DNA from: JANQRZ01 sp965215165
GTDB taxonomy: Bacteria > Bacteroidota > Rhodothermia > Rhodothermales > JANQRZ01
Assembly (NCBI GenBank): GCA_965215165.1
Contig: CBDCCX010000006.1
Location: forward strand, 3,100,001-3,164,000
Direction: 5' to 3'
DNA length: 64,000 nucleotides
Numbering within the stretch: the stretch's first letter is position 1; every line of letters starts with the position of its first letter. Under the pieces are notes generated by a model. It had not been told where the DNA came from, ran no database searches, and saw only the letters and a program-made list of their open reading frames with translations. Both the position numbers and the translations under genes were made by a program. Below are positions 63,746 to 64,000 of this stretch, piece after piece.

Positions 63746-64000
63746 ATGAAACTCTCCCTCCTCTTCACCCTCGTCGCCGTCCTTTTCGCGGGCTGCGACT
63801 CGGGCAGCGGCACCGGCACGTCCTCGTTCGACCTCGCGCCCGTGCTGGCGAACGTCGGGCAAGACGTGATCGTGACGACCTACAGCGACCTCAAGGACGA
63901 AGCCGCCGCGCTCGAAACGGCCGTCGCCGCGCTCGTCGCCGACCCGACGCCCGCCAATCTCAACGCCGCACAGCAGGCATGGCGCGACACGCGCGCCCCG
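63746..64000 (+). CDS. imelysin-family lipoprotein, truncated by window end
   Basis: The product starts MKLSLLFTLVAVLFAGC, a lipoprotein signal, and is open to the last base. The mature part reads VLANVGQDVIVTTYSDLKDE and TPANLNAAQQAWRDTRAP, which is the start of an imelysin (peptidase M75/EfeO-like) domain. Imelysins are outer-membrane or periplasmic iron-regulated proteins in many bacteria. The ATG at 63746 is used because the overlapping ATG at 63741 meets TGA at once. It could have formed an operon with the porin before the MITE arrived. Confidence 0.8.
   Translation, partial: MKLSLLFTLVAVLFAGCDSGSGTGTSSFDLAPVLANVGQDVIVTTYSDLKDEAAALETAVAALVADPTPANLNAAQQAWRDTRAP

Overview
The window is high-GC, gene-dense bacterial chromosome. 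Several signs point to Rhodothermota/Bacteroidota, most plausibly Rhodothermales (Rubricoccaceae-like). Three large exported proteins end in type IX secretion sorting domains. Promoters carry the Bacteroidota-type -7 element TAnnTTTG, few genes have an obvious Shine-Dalgarno, a bacillithiol gene (bshA) is present, and a BtuB/BtuG-like pair sits behind a cobalamin riboswitch. The lineage is inferred; the 16S gene at 38860-40392 would settle it.

Layout. 1-12.2 kb is housekeeping: a STAND-type ATPase cut by the window edge, moeA, recJ, an FG-GAP propeller protein, a CAU tRNA, comEC, nusB, a PP1-like phosphatase and ychF. 12.2-23.0 kb is a chromosomal integron: an IntI-type integrase on the minus strand, an attI region, and 12 plus-strand cassettes separated by attC sites of about 120-140 bp. 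Cassette cargo is a DUF5367-like membrane protein, a lipoprotein, a PD-(D/E)XK-like nuclease, a Shedu/DUF4263-like protein, a DUF4288-like protein, an ORF-less cassette, a four-helix membrane protein, a RelE/ParE-type toxin-antitoxin pair, a VOC protein, a beta-lactamase-fold hydrolase, a flavin amine oxidase and a methyltransferase. In 10 of 12 cassettes the first bases are the exact reverse complement of that cassette's own R'' box, which independently fixes the boundaries.

23.0-25.9 kb is a graveyard of mobile and broken genes: an element with IS6-like ends, a transposase relic split by a MITE, a decayed ECF sigma gene and a decayed beta-barrel gene. 25.9-38.2 kb is ordinary chromosome: bshA, two outer-membrane proteins, a sigma-factor/baeRF operon, an EEP lipoprotein, a SleB-like hydrolase, pdxB, tmk, fur, a phzF homologue, pyrR and a PASTA protein. 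38.2-44.3 kb is a complete rrn operon (16S, tRNA-Ile, tRNA-Ala, 23S, 5S, terminator) behind tandem promoters.

44.3-64 kb holds a type IX-secreted propeller protein, a radical SAM enzyme, accC, a Doc/AbrB toxin-antitoxin pair, typA and three nutrient-acquisition blocks. The first is cobalamin uptake (riboswitch, terminator, BtuB-like receptor, BtuG-like lipoprotein, small ferredoxin). The second is phosphate scavenging: two type IX-exported phosphohydrolases, each behind 11-bp-periodic repeats resembling PHO boxes. The third is probably iron-related: a porin behind a Fur-like palindrome, then an imelysin cut by the window edge. A three-copy MITE family with TAA target duplications runs through the window; two copies sit exactly on TAA stop codons.
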